NCBI GenBank assembly: GCA_021776235.1
Contig: JAJFGG010000069.1
Location: 1-64,000 of the forward strand
Direction of reading: 5' to 3'
DNA length: 64,000 nucleotides
From: Alphaproteobacteria bacterium
GTDB taxonomy: Bacteria > Pseudomonadota > Alphaproteobacteria > GCA-2731375
Below, in pieces: positions 27,378 to 36,241 of the stretch. The position numbers were made by a program, and so were the translations under genes. The first letter of the stretch is position 1; the number at the start of each line of letters is the position of its first letter. The notes beneath the pieces are model-generated. The model had not been told where the DNA came from and made no database searches. It worked only from the letters and a program-made list of their open reading frames with translations.

Positions 27378-28955
27378 TTATCGGGCTTTGAGGGACCTGG
27401 TAAGCCCGACGGCGTGCGAGACCAGGGCGATGTCGACGAAATCGTTCAACAGGACCACCAGCCCCGCACAATGGGATAACCTGCCGGGAATTTCCTTGTT
27501 CGCCAGCCAATTGTAGGTCGCATGGTCGAAGATCGGCTTGGTGGCCTGCAGCACCGAGCCGGTATCGCTTTCCAACAGATCATAGGCCCATTGCCCTAGA
27601 TGCTGCTCTATTGTGGTCACATAGTTCTCGAGTGCCTCGCTGCCGGTGTCCTGCAGTTGCAGCACGGTATAATCGTATCTCTCATCGGGGGCCCTGCATT
27701 TGTCCAATGTGGAGCCAAGTGCTTTAAGCACCAATTGAGGGTCCGTCAGGGACGTGGTGTTGGGATTGCCGGGGGCGTCATAGCTGTCGTTTACCTGGGC
27801 CGGCTTGGGCTGGTAGAGGACGATCACGCGCCCGTTTTTGGCGACCAACTCCTGAAGGCGCGTCGCGAAGAAACGGCGCGGGTCGGCCGGCAAAACGTGG
27901 TGGGTTGATGTGATGTGCCTGTTCAGGAATGCCGTCACATGATTCTGGCTCAATGGCGTGAAATAGGTACCGTCGATGCCGCTGCTGGTGATCTGAATGA
28001 CGACAACCTCGTGTTTGTTGTTCTTCAGGAATGTATTGATGTCCGATAGGAAGGTCTCGAACCTGACGCCCGGAATGAAGCTGTGGATGTGGAAGGTATT
28101 GAGGTCGCTGGGTGCCGCGTTGCCCAGGACGGCAGGCCTGAAATCAAAAAACCGAACCCCCAGTCTAAGCTGATCGGCGGTACTATCCTTCTGGGTAACA
28201 GCAAAATTGGTCAAGGGCGTCATTAACAAAGGTGTCACGGCTTCCGACAGCAATAAGCAGATACCGGGGAAGTCCTTGCACAGCTGGGACTGCAGGTCGA
28301 TTTTCGAAGCCAGGGCAACAAGTTCTGGCTCGTTGATGAGGTACATGCCGGCATCGTGCGCGCCTGGCAGCACCAGGCGATTGAGGGTGATGTCCGAAAA
28401 CCCTCCGGCCAGCAGGTCCCCCATCCAGCCCGATCTGCCGCGCCCGACATAGACATAGGCCTGATTCCCGACCGGTGGCTGAAAGCGGCTGACGCCATAG
28501 TTCATGGCGTAGTTCAGCCCGCCGTGTGCGAAGAAAACAGATTTCTGCGCCAATAGATCATTTCCCTCGGTGATCCTCCCGCTGGCGATGTCGAACAGGT
28601 ACCGCTCGTCCTGCAACGTCGCGTCGCCACGCCTGACTTGCAAGTTCAAGCCGTACTTTGCATCCAGGTACAAACCCGCGAATTGACCGCATTCTCCTTG
28701 CGCGACGGCACCGACTCCCGCGACCCCCGATCGCTTGAACGGAAAGGAGTGCTGTTGTCCTTGCAGCGGATCCGTCACGCTCAAGCCGCAGACGATGTTC
28801 GGGAACACCGATGCGTCGTCGGTGTATGCGGTGAGTTCGATATCAGTAGCAAGCGCCCCGGTTGCGCGGACCAGGTCCAGCATCAAAAGCAGGGCGACGA
28901 TGACGCCCTGCGCACACGGCCCATTTCGAGAAAACCGCTCACTGCCGTATGTCAT
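27378..28955 (-). CDS. Secreted PI-PLC X-like phosphodiesterase domain protein
   Basis: A 525-aa protein with an N-terminal signal (hydrophobic run VIVALLLMLDLV, then ATGALAT). The first 180 residues look like a beta-rich domain of unknown family. The middle resembles a PLC-like phosphodiesterase barrel: LPGAHDAGMYL with the first catalytic His, GVRFFDFRP, and FHIHSFIPG with the second His, then NKHEVVVIQI. Such domains occur in phosphatidylinositol phospholipases and eukaryote-like PLCXD proteins. ATG 28955 follows CGGGAGAC. Substrate unknown. Confidence 0.75.
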   Translation of the reverse strand: MTYGSERFSRNGPCAQGVIVALLLMLDLVRATGALATDIELTAYTDDASVFPNIVCGLSVTDPLQGQQHSFPFKRSGVAGVGAVAQGECGQFAGLYLDAKYGLNLQVRRGDATLQDERYLFDIASGRITEGNDLLAQKSVFFAHGGLNYAMNYGVSRFQPPVGNQAYVYVGRGRSGWMGDLLAGGFSDITLNRLVLPGAHDAGMYLINEPELVALASKIDLQSQLCKDFPGICLLLSEAVTPLLMTPLTNFAVTQKDSTADQLRLGVRFFDFRPAVLGNAAPSDLNTFHIHSFIPGVRFETFLSDINTFLKNNKHEVVVIQITSSGIDGTYFTPLSQNHVTAFLNRHITSTHHVLPADPRRFFATRLQELVAKNGRVIVLYQPKPAQVNDSYDAPGNPNTTSLTDPQLVLKALGSTLDKCRAPDERYDYTVLQLQDTGSEALENYVTTIEQHLGQWAYDLLESDTGSVLQATKPIFDHATYNWLANKEIPGRLSHCAGLVVLLNDFVDIALVSHAVGLTRSLKAR

Positions 28956-29107
28956 GCTGTGTCTCCCGTGCGTCGTACCGCCGGCCACAACCGCCGCAGA
29001 ACGCCAAACTTGCGTGGCGGACACGATCCGGCATTTTTGGATGTGGACGGCATCAGTCTCGTCCGCATCCGGTCGGACAATCAGAATTAGAGCAACACTT
29101 CTCTATT

Positions 29108-29124
29108 ACTCACGTAATGTGAGT
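29108..29124. promoter_or_regulatory. Dyad in the promoter region of the PLC-like gene
   Basis: ACTCAC (29108) and GTGAGT (29119) form a perfect 6-bp dyad with a 5-nt spacer, 153 nt upstream of the PLC-like start, in the 336-bp gap 28956-29291. It looks like a dimeric regulator site; nothing else was seen in this gap apart from the terminator-like stem at its end. Confidence 0.3.
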
Positions 29125-29285
29125 GTGCCATCGCGCAATTACTGTTGCAAGGCGAATTGCCCGCAACTGTCCCCAGTCAGCGTGACTCAGCTATGAAATG
29201 CCGTCCTCTTGTGCCGCGCGCAGGGCAACCTGCGTCCTTACCGCAATCGCACATCACCGAGTTTACTTAGGTGACCGCGATAAAT

Positions 29286-29300
29286 GCCGCCTCAGGCGGC
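29286..29300 (-). terminator. Short stem spanning the carotenoid oxygenase stop codon
   Basis: GCCGCC-TGA-GGCGGC forms a tight 6-bp hairpin whose loop is the TGA stop, followed on the minus strand by ATTTAT. It is weak as an intrinsic terminator because no continuous T-run follows. Confidence 0.3.
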
Positions 29301-30647
29301 CGGGATCCAGTTGCCGTGGAAGCCGAAGGGGACGCGGACGGGCAGGTGGATTTTTGCTACCGGCGGGGCCGAGAAATCCTGGGCATCGATGATCCGCACG
29401 TGGCTTTTGCCGCTGCCGCCGTCATAGACCACCGATAGGACATAACCCTCGTCCTCGCCCGCGCCGGCGGGGACGAAGACGCCCTCGCTGGCGGCGCCGT
29501 CCGGGCCCACGTCGTGCGCCGTCATGCTGCGCTGTTCCAGGTCATGTTTGAGCAGGTTGCCGGGGCCCACGCCCATGCCGAAACTCACCGTATAGCCATA
29601 GCGGTGGGGATGGCATTCCACCCTGGGGTCGACCCGGGGGAATTCCTGGCCCAGGCCGCTGATAATTTCGCTCGTGACCCGCTCCTTGGCGGGATCGATG
29701 GTCCAGCGTTCCAGGCGGGTCTCGCCGCCGCCTTCCAACTGGCCCTGTACGAAGGTGCGGTCATGGCGCACCACGTCGAAAATGATCTCGTCGCCAGCGT
29801 CATAGGCATTCAGGGGATGGTAGACATAACAGGGATCGATCTCGATCCATTGCACCTGGTCCGTGGTGGCGGCCCGGGGCAGGATGCCCAGACGGGCCGG
29901 CATGTCGTCGCGCCAATGGAACGGCAGCCCCTTGCCGCTGAGGGCCATTTCCAGATTGAAGGCCACCGGCAGATCCATGAAGATGACCCGGCTCGCCGTG
30001 ACGCCGAAGTCATGCATCATGGTCGGGATGGGCTTCGCGATCTCGACCGTGCGCAGCAGTTTGCCGGCCCGGTCGGCGACGTGATAACGCAGGCTGATGG
30101 GGCCGAAATCATAGCCGAAGAAGACCAGTTCGCCGTTCGCGGCATCGATCTTCGGATGCGCCGTCATGTTGCTGCGCAGGGCGCCCGCGAAATCATGTTG
30201 GCCGATGGTATTCAATTCGCCATCCAGTTGCCATGGCAGCCCGACCTCCGGCAAGGCCAGGATGCGGCCGCCGTGGCCGATCACGTTGACGCTGCCCGAG
30301 CCCTGCGGCATGGGCTGGTGCGGGCTGATGGGTGCTTTCGTCAGACCCAGCAGCGCCTCGACCTGGGCCGTCCGGACCCAGCGGTTGCGATAGACCTGGG
30401 CGCCGCCGCCGGCAATGGTGATGCCGTGCACCATGCCATCGCCCGTGAACCAGTGATGGCCGGGTCCGGGGGCGATGGGGTTCGGTCCGTCGCGCAGCAG
30501 GGCGCCGTTCAGTTCGGGCGGTATGGTGCCCTCGACCACAAGGTCATGGGCCGTGGTCTCCACTTCGACTGGCGCGAAATTGCCTTGCAGTACCGGATTG
30601 TCTTCCAGAGCAACGGCGGCGCCCTCGATAGGTTGGCTCTGTGTCAT
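29292..30647 (-). CDS. Carotenoid oxygenase (RPE65/lignostilbene dioxygenase family)
   Basis: A 451-aa non-haem iron dioxygenase that cleaves double bonds in carotenoids, stilbenes or related compounds. The four iron-binding His fall in the expected places: MTAHPKID, MMHDFGVT, CHPHRYG or YHPLNAYD, and the C-terminal FGFHGNW. GNGALLRDGPNP-like ELNGALLRDGPNP near the N-terminus is also diagnostic. No carotenoid synthesis genes are in the window, so an aromatic or dietary-type substrate is as likely. Confidence 0.92.
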   Translation of the reverse strand: MTQSQPIEGAAVALEDNPVLQGNFAPVEVETTAHDLVVEGTIPPELNGALLRDGPNPIAPGPGHHWFTGDGMVHGITIAGGGAQVYRNRWVRTAQVEALLGLTKAPISPHQPMPQGSGSVNVIGHGGRILALPEVGLPWQLDGELNTIGQHDFAGALRSNMTAHPKIDAANGELVFFGYDFGPISLRYHVADRAGKLLRTVEIAKPIPTMMHDFGVTASRVIFMDLPVAFNLEMALSGKGLPFHWRDDMPARLGILPRAATTDQVQWIEIDPCYVYHPLNAYDAGDEIIFDVVRHDRTFVQGQLEGGGETRLERWTIDPAKERVTSEIISGLGQEFPRVDPRVECHPHRYGYTVSFGMGVGPGNLLKHDLEQRSMTAHDVGPDGAASEGVFVPAGAGEDEGYVLSVVYDGGSGKSHVRIIDAQDFSAPPVAKIHLPVRVPFGFHGNWIPAA

Positions 30648-30694
30648 GGAATCATCCCCTAATTCAACCTTGTGAGCTTAGCACATCCGTCTAG

Positions 30695-31969
30695 CTAGCG
30701 CCGCCGTATATGCGGCCAGATCAGGCCGGCCAGAAGCAGGGCGGCCAGGCCTTCGCAGGCCATGATGCTGACGGCGGCGGCGCCGCCAAACCAATCGGCC
30801 AACAGGCCCACCTGCAATATGCCCAGGGGGTTGACCCCGATACAGACCGCCAGCACACCCATCAACCGGCCGCGCATTTCCGGCGGCGCGGCGGTAAAGA
30901 CAATGGTGCTTTGCATGGCGGCGAAACCGGCGACGCCCAGGCCGCTGAGAAACAGAAAGCCCAGTGACAGGGGGTACCATTGGGAGTGCGAAAAGGCGAA
31001 AACGGCGCAAAGAAAAACCACGGAGCCATAGAAATAGACCCGTGTGAAATGCCGCGGCCGGGCAAAGTTGGCGATCACCACGGCGCCCAGCAAGGCGCCG
31101 GTGGCATCGGCCGAGAGCAGCAGGCCCGTGGCGACCGCGTCCTGGCCCAGAACCTCGGCCCCGATCACCGGCACCATGGCGCCATAGGGGAAGCCGAACA
31201 GGTTGATCACCACGGTCACGAACAGGGTGCCCATGACCCGCGGGTCGGAGCGGATATAGCGCAGGCCCTCGACGATCTGCGCCAGCATGCGCGGCGCGGC
31301 GCCGTCGCGTCCCGCGGCCCGATAGCGGGCCCCCCAGACCAGCCAAAAGGCCAGGCTGAACAACAGGGCGCCCAGAACATAGACCCCCGGCAGGCCAAAG
31401 GCCTGTAATACCAGACCGCCCAGGATCGGCCCGACCAGGCGCATGCAATGGTTGGTGGCGCTGTCCAGGCTCAGGGCGACGCCGGCCCCGCCGGTACCGA
31501 CCTTGTCGGCGGCGATGATGCCCAGCATGGTGCGCCGGACCGGAAACTCCAGGGTACCGTAAATGCCCGAGGCAAAGGCGCCCAGCGCCACGTGCCATAA
31601 TTCGATCCGCCCGGTCAGGGTCAGAAAGGCCAGAACCCCCGAGATCAAGGCCAGCAGAGCCAGGCCCCACAACAACATCAGGCGGCGGTCGAAACGGTCC
31701 GCAATGGCGCCGGTAAAGGCGCTGAACAACAGCATGGGCAGCGAGCGCGCCATGGTCAGCAGGGCCACCATCAGGGCCGAACCCGTGGCCTCGAAAGTGA
31801 AAACACCGATGGCCAGCATTTCCAGCCAGCGCATCACCCAACCTAACGCGCCGGCCAGCCAGATGCGGCGGAAATCCCGGTCGCGGATCAGCGTTCGCGG
31901 CGTGATCCGGCTCTGGGCGGTTGGCCCGGCCGCCGCTTCGGCGGCTACCTTGCCATCAGTTTCGTGCAA
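30695..31969 (-). CDS. MFS transporter (EntS-like MFS_3 type)
   Basis: A 424-aa, twelve-helix major facilitator. Motifs: FRRIWLAGALGWVMRWLEM at the N-terminus, loop 2-3 GAIADRFDRRLML, and RTMLGIIAADKVG in the central region. It is paralogous to the protein at 53997-55202. The only in-frame start near the N-terminus is TTG at 31969, with GGAGG two bases upstream; the gene begins nine bases after the selenoprotein stop, so cotranscription is likely. Substrate unknown. Confidence 0.85.
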   Translation of the reverse strand: MHETDGKVAAEAAAGPTAQSRITPRTLIRDRDFRRIWLAGALGWVMRWLEMLAIGVFTFEATGSALMVALLTMARSLPMLLFSAFTGAIADRFDRRLMLLWGLALLALISGVLAFLTLTGRIELWHVALGAFASGIYGTLEFPVRRTMLGIIAADKVGTGGAGVALSLDSATNHCMRLVGPILGGLVLQAFGLPGVYVLGALLFSLAFWLVWGARYRAAGRDGAAPRMLAQIVEGLRYIRSDPRVMGTLFVTVVINLFGFPYGAMVPVIGAEVLGQDAVATGLLLSADATGALLGAVVIANFARPRHFTRVYFYGSVVFLCAVFAFSHSQWYPLSLGFLFLSGLGVAGFAAMQSTIVFTAAPPEMRGRLMGVLAVCIGVNPLGILQVGLLADWFGGAAAVSIMACEGLAALLLAGLIWPHIRRR

Positions 31970-31978
31970 AACCTCCGC

Positions 31979-32851
31979 TTAGCCGCCCGCCGCCGCTTCG
32001 GCCAAGTGGCGGTCTTCTTCCCGTTGGTAGCGTACGGTCATGTCGCGGGGCTGGCGCACATCGTCGGCCGACTGGTCCGCCGCGGCGGCCTTCCAGGCCT
32101 CGCCGCCGGGCCAGGTTTGTGCCAGGGGAACGATTTCGCCAGGGCTTTGCAGGCTTTCGAAGGCCGCCATGGCCTGCCGGGCGATGGCCAGCTGCTGCTC
32201 CGGTTCAAAGGCCGGGCCGCCGCCATGGCCGAGGGGGAAATCCATGAACACGGCCCGCGGCGGCCAGCCGAACTTGACGATATCCAGGGCCGTGCCCACG
32301 CACAGGGTCGGCATGCCGCGTTCTTCCAGGTAACGTGCGATCAGACACACGGTCTGATGACATACCGGTCACAACGGCACCAGATAGGCCACATCGACGC
32401 CTTCCGCCGCAAAGGCCGCGTGCATGGCCGGGGCCAGTTCCTCCTCGACCCGCCGTTTGGAATAGACCGCGCCCATGCAGGAGAAAAAATTGTCCGCGAC
32501 GCCGCCGATCACGCCTTCAGCCGCCAGTTGCCGCAGCGGTTCCATGGGGAAGGCGCAATTGGCGTCTTCCCGGGCATCCGGCAGATAGTTTTCGGTCAGA
32601 TGGGAAAAGCGCAAATCGCCGACCGGCGTGTCCGACGGTATGACCCGGTGCGAGGCATCGTCCTTGTAGAAATAGGCGACCTGTCCGGCCACATAGGTGC
32701 CGGCGGTGGACATCATGCCGACACGGCAGTCCGCTAGCGGCTTGGCCAGCGGCGTCCAGGGCGGCGGCGCGCTCGCCTGGTGCCAGCCATAGGGGGTATA
32801 GCCCAACTTGCTGTACTTCTCCCGAATGGTTTTCATATATTCAATTGGCAT
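31979..32851 (-). CDS. Selenoprotein, GrdB-like (in-frame UGA = selenocysteine 161)
   Basis: Reading from ATG 32851 (AAAGGAG upstream), the frame meets TGA at 32369-32371 and continues in the same frame to TAA at 31979, giving 290 residues. The context around the codon is VPL-U-PVCHQTVC, a U-x-x-C redox motif like that of glycine/sarcosine/betaine reductase protein B. The downstream part stays coding (RYLEERGMPTLCVGTALD, FMDFPLGHGGGP). A SECIS-like hairpin starts 10 nt after the UGA. No grdA or other reductase genes are nearby, so the reaction is unknown; a redox role is inferred. Placed between an acyl-CoA dehydrogenase and an MFS gene. Confidence 0.85.
32329..32366 (-). promoter_or_regulatory. 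SECIS-like hairpin
   Basis: On the mRNA, AUCAGAC (32358-32352) pairs perfectly with GUCUGAU (32346-32340) around a five-base loop CGUGU, which has a G at its second position. A lower GGUA/UACC pairing (32366-32363 with 32332-32329) can extend it. The apical loop begins 17 nt after the UGA, within the range known for bacterial SECIS elements recognised by SelB. Confidence 0.7.
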
Positions 32852-32910
32852 GGCGCCTGTGCTCCTTTTCCGTTCTCTTGGTCCGATACTAAGGCAACGC
32901 CCCGCCCCGC

Positions 32911-34053
32911 TCAACCGCGCGCAAGAGCGCGGGAAATAACCAGCTTCTGGATATCGTTGGTGCCTTCGTAAATGCGGTGGACGCGCACGTCGCGGAGGAT
33001 CCTGGCGACCGGGTAATCTTCCAGATAGCCGTTGCCGCCAAAGGTCTGCAACGCGGCAGAGGCCACTTTCTCCGCCATGTCCGAGGCGAACAGCTTGGCC
33101 ATGGAGGCTTCTTTCAGGCAGGGCGCGCCGATGTCCAGAAGCTGCGCCGCATGCAGGTACATTTGCCGCCCGGCCTCGATCCCGGTCGCCATATCCGCCA
33201 GGCGAAAGGCTACCGCCTGGTGCTCGAAGATCGGTTTGCCAAAGGCCTGGCGTTCCTGGGCGTAGGCCAGGGCCGCTTCATAGGCCGCCCGCGCCCCGCC
33301 CACCGCCTGGGCCGCCACGGCGATGCGGCCGACGGACAGGTTGGCCAGGGCAATGCCCAGGCCGCGGCCCTCGGCGCCCAGCAGGTCGCCGGCCGGTACC
33401 GCCATATCTTCGAGGGCGATGGCGCAGGTATCATTGCTGCGATGGCCCAGCTTGGCCTCTTCCCGCAGCACCTTGTAGCCGGGATTGTCCGTCGGCGTCA
33501 GAAAGGCCGAGATACCCCGCTTGCCCGCCGCCGGATCGGTAACGGCGATGATCATGGCGACACCGGCCCGCCGCCCCGCCGTGATGAACTGTTTCTGGCC
33601 GTTCAGCACGAAATGATCGCCCCCGGACTTGCTGCGGCTGGCCCGGGTCAGGATGGCCGCGGCGTCGGATCCCGTGTGGGGTTCCGTCAAGAGAAATGCG
33701 CCGATCATCTCGCCCCTGGTCATGCTGGGGAAATACCGCTGCGTCTGCGCCTCGGTTCCGTGCTCGTTCAGGGCCGCCATGACCGGTGAATTGTTGGCCG
33801 CCATCAGGTTGGCGATGCCGCCGTCGGCGGCGGAAACCTCCTCCATGGCGATGACGTAGGAGACGAAATCGGCCCCGGCGCCGCCCCATTCAGGGCCGAT
33901 ACAGATGCCCATCAGGCCGGCCTGGCCCATCTTGCGCATCAGCTCGGGGGATGCGCCGGTCTTCTCCCATTGCCTGACGTTGGGCAGGATTTCCGTCTGG
34001 GCAAAGCGCCGCGCGGTCTCCTGGATCAGCCGTTGCTCTTCGCTTAATTGCAT
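32911..34053 (-). CDS. Acyl-CoA dehydrogenase
   Basis: A 380-aa FAD enzyme that oxidises acyl-CoA to trans-2-enoyl-CoA and hands electrons to ETF (encoded at 1356-3052). FAD/substrate motifs LLTEPHTGSDAA and FITAGRRAG are present, and the catalytic-base region HRIYEGTNDIQ contains the expected Glu. Length and order are standard for short/medium-chain enzymes. It lies 59 nt upstream of the selenoprotein start on the same strand, so the two may be coexpressed. Confidence 0.95.
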   Translation of the reverse strand: MQLSEEQRLIQETARRFAQTEILPNVRQWEKTGASPELMRKMGQAGLMGICIGPEWGGAGADFVSYVIAMEEVSAADGGIANLMAANNSPVMAALNEHGTEAQTQRYFPSMTRGEMIGAFLLTEPHTGSDAAAILTRASRSKSGGDHFVLNGQKQFITAGRRAGVAMIIAVTDPAAGKRGISAFLTPTDNPGYKVLREEAKLGHRSNDTCAIALEDMAVPAGDLLGAEGRGLGIALANLSVGRIAVAAQAVGGARAAYEAALAYAQERQAFGKPIFEHQAVAFRLADMATGIEAGRQMYLHAAQLLDIGAPCLKEASMAKLFASDMAEKVASAALQTFGGNGYLEDYPVARILRDVRVHRIYEGTNDIQKLVISRALARG

Positions 34054-34151
34054 CTGATATCAATGTTCAGGGATATTACCATCGTCCCGGTGCAACGAAA
34101 ATCACGCCAGGCACGGGCATGAGCGCCGGCGCCGAAAACTTTGATGATCGG

Positions 34152-34952
34152 CTATTTGGGCGACCATTTCGTGACCAACCGGGGCATTGTCTCGCCGGCA
34201 ACGGAAACCGCTTCGACCCGCTCGTCAAAGAAACACAGAAAATCCTTGATGCGGGCCGCCTCGGCTACCGGCGCGGGATAGCTCCAGACCAGATCCTCGA
34301 AGCATTCTTCGCCCAGGTTCAGGTGCCAATATTCGGCCGTACCCTTGTAGGGGCAACTGCTGCGCCGCTCGGATGGCTGCAACAGGTCCATCCGGACATC
34401 CTCTTTCGGCAGATAATAGCGGGTGGGCAGGCCGGTCTCGAACAGCATCCTGGCCCGGCTGCTTTCAGCCACTGTCTGGCCCCCTACGGTGATGTGCACC
34501 GGCCGGGACGAGTCCAGAATATCCAGGCGCACACGGGGGTCTCTGGCGTGGACGAAAACCTCCTCGTCCTCCTCGAACCAATGATCCATGCGGTCCCAGT
34601 AAAAGGCCACATGATCCTTGAGCTCGGCGGTTTCCGGGTACGGCGTGGGATAGGTCCAGACCGCGTTCTCGGCCGCCCTGTCGCCCACCTGCACGGTCCA
34701 ATAGGCGGCGTCGCCCTTAAAGGGGCAATGGGTCGAATGCTCCGTTGTCTGCAACAAGTCCTGGCGCACATCGTCGATTGGAAAGTAGTAAACCGGAATG
34801 TGCTTGCTTTCGACCAGATATTGCGCCCGGGTGCTATCCGCCACGGTCTCGCCATTGAAGACGACCCGCAGGCGCTTCGGGCAGGGCTCGAAATGGACAT
34901 CGTAGCCCGGGTGCTTGTCATAAAGCGATGGTCGTTGCTGGGTATCTGTCAT
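34152..34952 (-). CDS. Tandem DUF427 domain protein
   Basis: A 266-aa protein made of two DUF427 units. Each has G-x-TVA(D/E)S(T/S)RA, a PxYYxPxxDVRxDLLQ stretch, a C-P-(F/Y)-K-G motif (HCPFKG and SCPYKG), a W-TYP/W-SYP segment and a closing aromatic run. The repeated Cys-Pro-x-Lys-Gly is the family hallmark; function is unknown. ATG 34952 follows AGGGAGA; the longer frame adds 40 residues and is unlikely. Confidence 0.88.
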   Translation of the reverse strand: MTDTQQRPSLYDKHPGYDVHFEPCPKRLRVVFNGETVADSTRAQYLVESKHIPVYYFPIDDVRQDLLQTTEHSTHCPFKGDAAYWTVQVGDRAAENAVWTYPTPYPETAELKDHVAFYWDRMDHWFEEDEEVFVHARDPRVRLDILDSSRPVHITVGGQTVAESSRARMLFETGLPTRYYLPKEDVRMDLLQPSERRSSCPYKGTAEYWHLNLGEECFEDLVWSYPAPVAEAARIKDFLCFFDERVEAVSVAGETMPRLVTKWSPK

Positions 34953-35071
34953 GCTTTGTCTCCCTGGCCCTATCATCGCTCTGTTGCGGTTTCGGCGCAA
35001 CTTGCATGGAGTTGTCGCCTTGATGCCATTAAACTCATCGCAAATTACGCATTCATGCAGGGAAGCTGACA

Positions 35072-36241
35072 ATGGGAACGACGATGATTAGGGGGATGCT
35101 CTGGGCCGTGGCGGCGGCACTTTTGGCGACGGCTCCGGCGCGGGCGCAAAGCCCCCTGGCCGATGCCCATATCCACTACAGCCATGACGCCTGGGAGATG
35201 CTGCCGCCGGCCGAGGCCATCAAGGTCCTGCGCCAAGCCGGCCTGAAAAAGGCCTTCGTCTCCTCTTCCAGCGACCAGGGAACGCAGATGCTCCACGCAC
35301 AGGCGCCGGATCTTATTGTCCCTGTCCTGCGGCCCTACCGGCGGCGCGGGGAAACCGGCACCTGGTTCAGGGATGCCAGCGTCGGCGACATGGTGGCGGA
35401 CCTGTTGGCAAAAAACACCTATGCCGGCATCGGCGAATTCCATCTGTTTGGCAAGGACGCCGAGCTTCCCGTGCCCCGGCGCATTGTGCAACTGGCGGCG
35501 AAATACGGGATTTTCCTGCATGCTCATTCCGATGCCGACGCCGTCGAGCGCATTTTCGCGCAGAACCCGGAGGCACGGGTGCTGTGGGCCCATTCCGGTT
35601 TCGAGCCGCCGGAAGCCGTCGCGGTGATGCTGCGCAAGTACAAACACCTGTGGTCGGACCTGGCCTTCCGTTCGGAGCATGCCTCGGACGGAAAGGTGGA
35701 TCCCGCGTGGCGCAAGGTTTTCATGGAGTTTCCCGACCGTTTCATGCTCGGCACCGATACCTACGTCCCGGAGCGCTGGTACTACGTGGTCGAGCAAGCC
35801 GCATGGTCGCGGCGCTGGCTGGCCGATCTTCCCAGGGAGGTTGGCGAGAACATCGCCTACCGCAACGCCGAGGCCCTGGCGAACTGGGCCTTGAAGACAG
35901 ACGCTTCCGCCTGTGCCTCGGGGCAGACAATGGCGAAAGACGGCTATCGTCTGTCCTATCGCTTTGAACCGGCGGCGATCCAGGTTGGCCAGCCCTTCGC
36001 CATGCAGATCGCCGTATGCGCGCCGGACGATCAGCCCTTTACCGGCGAGGTGCGGGTGGGTGCGGCCATGCCGGCGCATGGTCATGGCATGAACTACAAA
36101 CCCACTGTGCAACAGACTGCAGAGGGAAGGTTCCATGCCCAGGGCCTGATGCTGCATATGCGCGGCCATTGGCAGTTCAATTTTGAACTGCTGACCGAGA
36201 CGGGGATCGTTCGCCTGGGCGCCGATCATCGGCAAAAATGA
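35072..36241 (+). CDS. Secreted amidohydrolase with C-terminal YtkA-like domain
   Basis: A 389-aa protein with a signal peptide (cleavage near APARAQ). An amidohydrolase_2-like barrel follows, with H33 and H35 (DAHIH), E122/H124 (GEFHLF), H150-x-H152, H174 (WAHSGF) and D229 (GTDTY) as metal or catalytic residues. From about residue 293 a beta-rich domain with AMPAHGHGMNYKP resembles YtkA/CopC-like periplasmic domains, whose His/Met clusters often bind copper. Its stop overlaps the start of the di-heme enzyme (ATGA). Substrate unknown. Confidence 0.8.
   Translation: MGTTMIRGMLWAVAAALLATAPARAQSPLADAHIHYSHDAWEMLPPAEAIKVLRQAGLKKAFVSSSSDQGTQMLHAQAPDLIVPVLRPYRRRGETGTWFRDASVGDMVADLLAKNTYAGIGEFHLFGKDAELPVPRRIVQLAAKYGIFLHAHSDADAVERIFAQNPEARVLWAHSGFEPPEAVAVMLRKYKHLWSDLAFRSEHASDGKVDPAWRKVFMEFPDRFMLGTDTYVPERWYYVVEQAAWSRRWLADLPREVGENIAYRNAEALANWALKTDASACASGQTMAKDGYRLSYRFEPAAIQVGQPFAMQIAVCAPDDQPFTGEVRVGAAMPAHGHGMNYKPTVQQTAEGRFHAQGLMLHMRGHWQFNFELLTETGIVRLGADHRQK

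Noticed and set aside
31979-32914. Two separate genes or a pseudogene broken by a stop codon
   Set aside because: The second half stays in the same frame, continues homologous-looking sequence, and the UGA is followed by a SECIS-like hairpin and a U-x-x-C motif; selenocysteine explains all of this.
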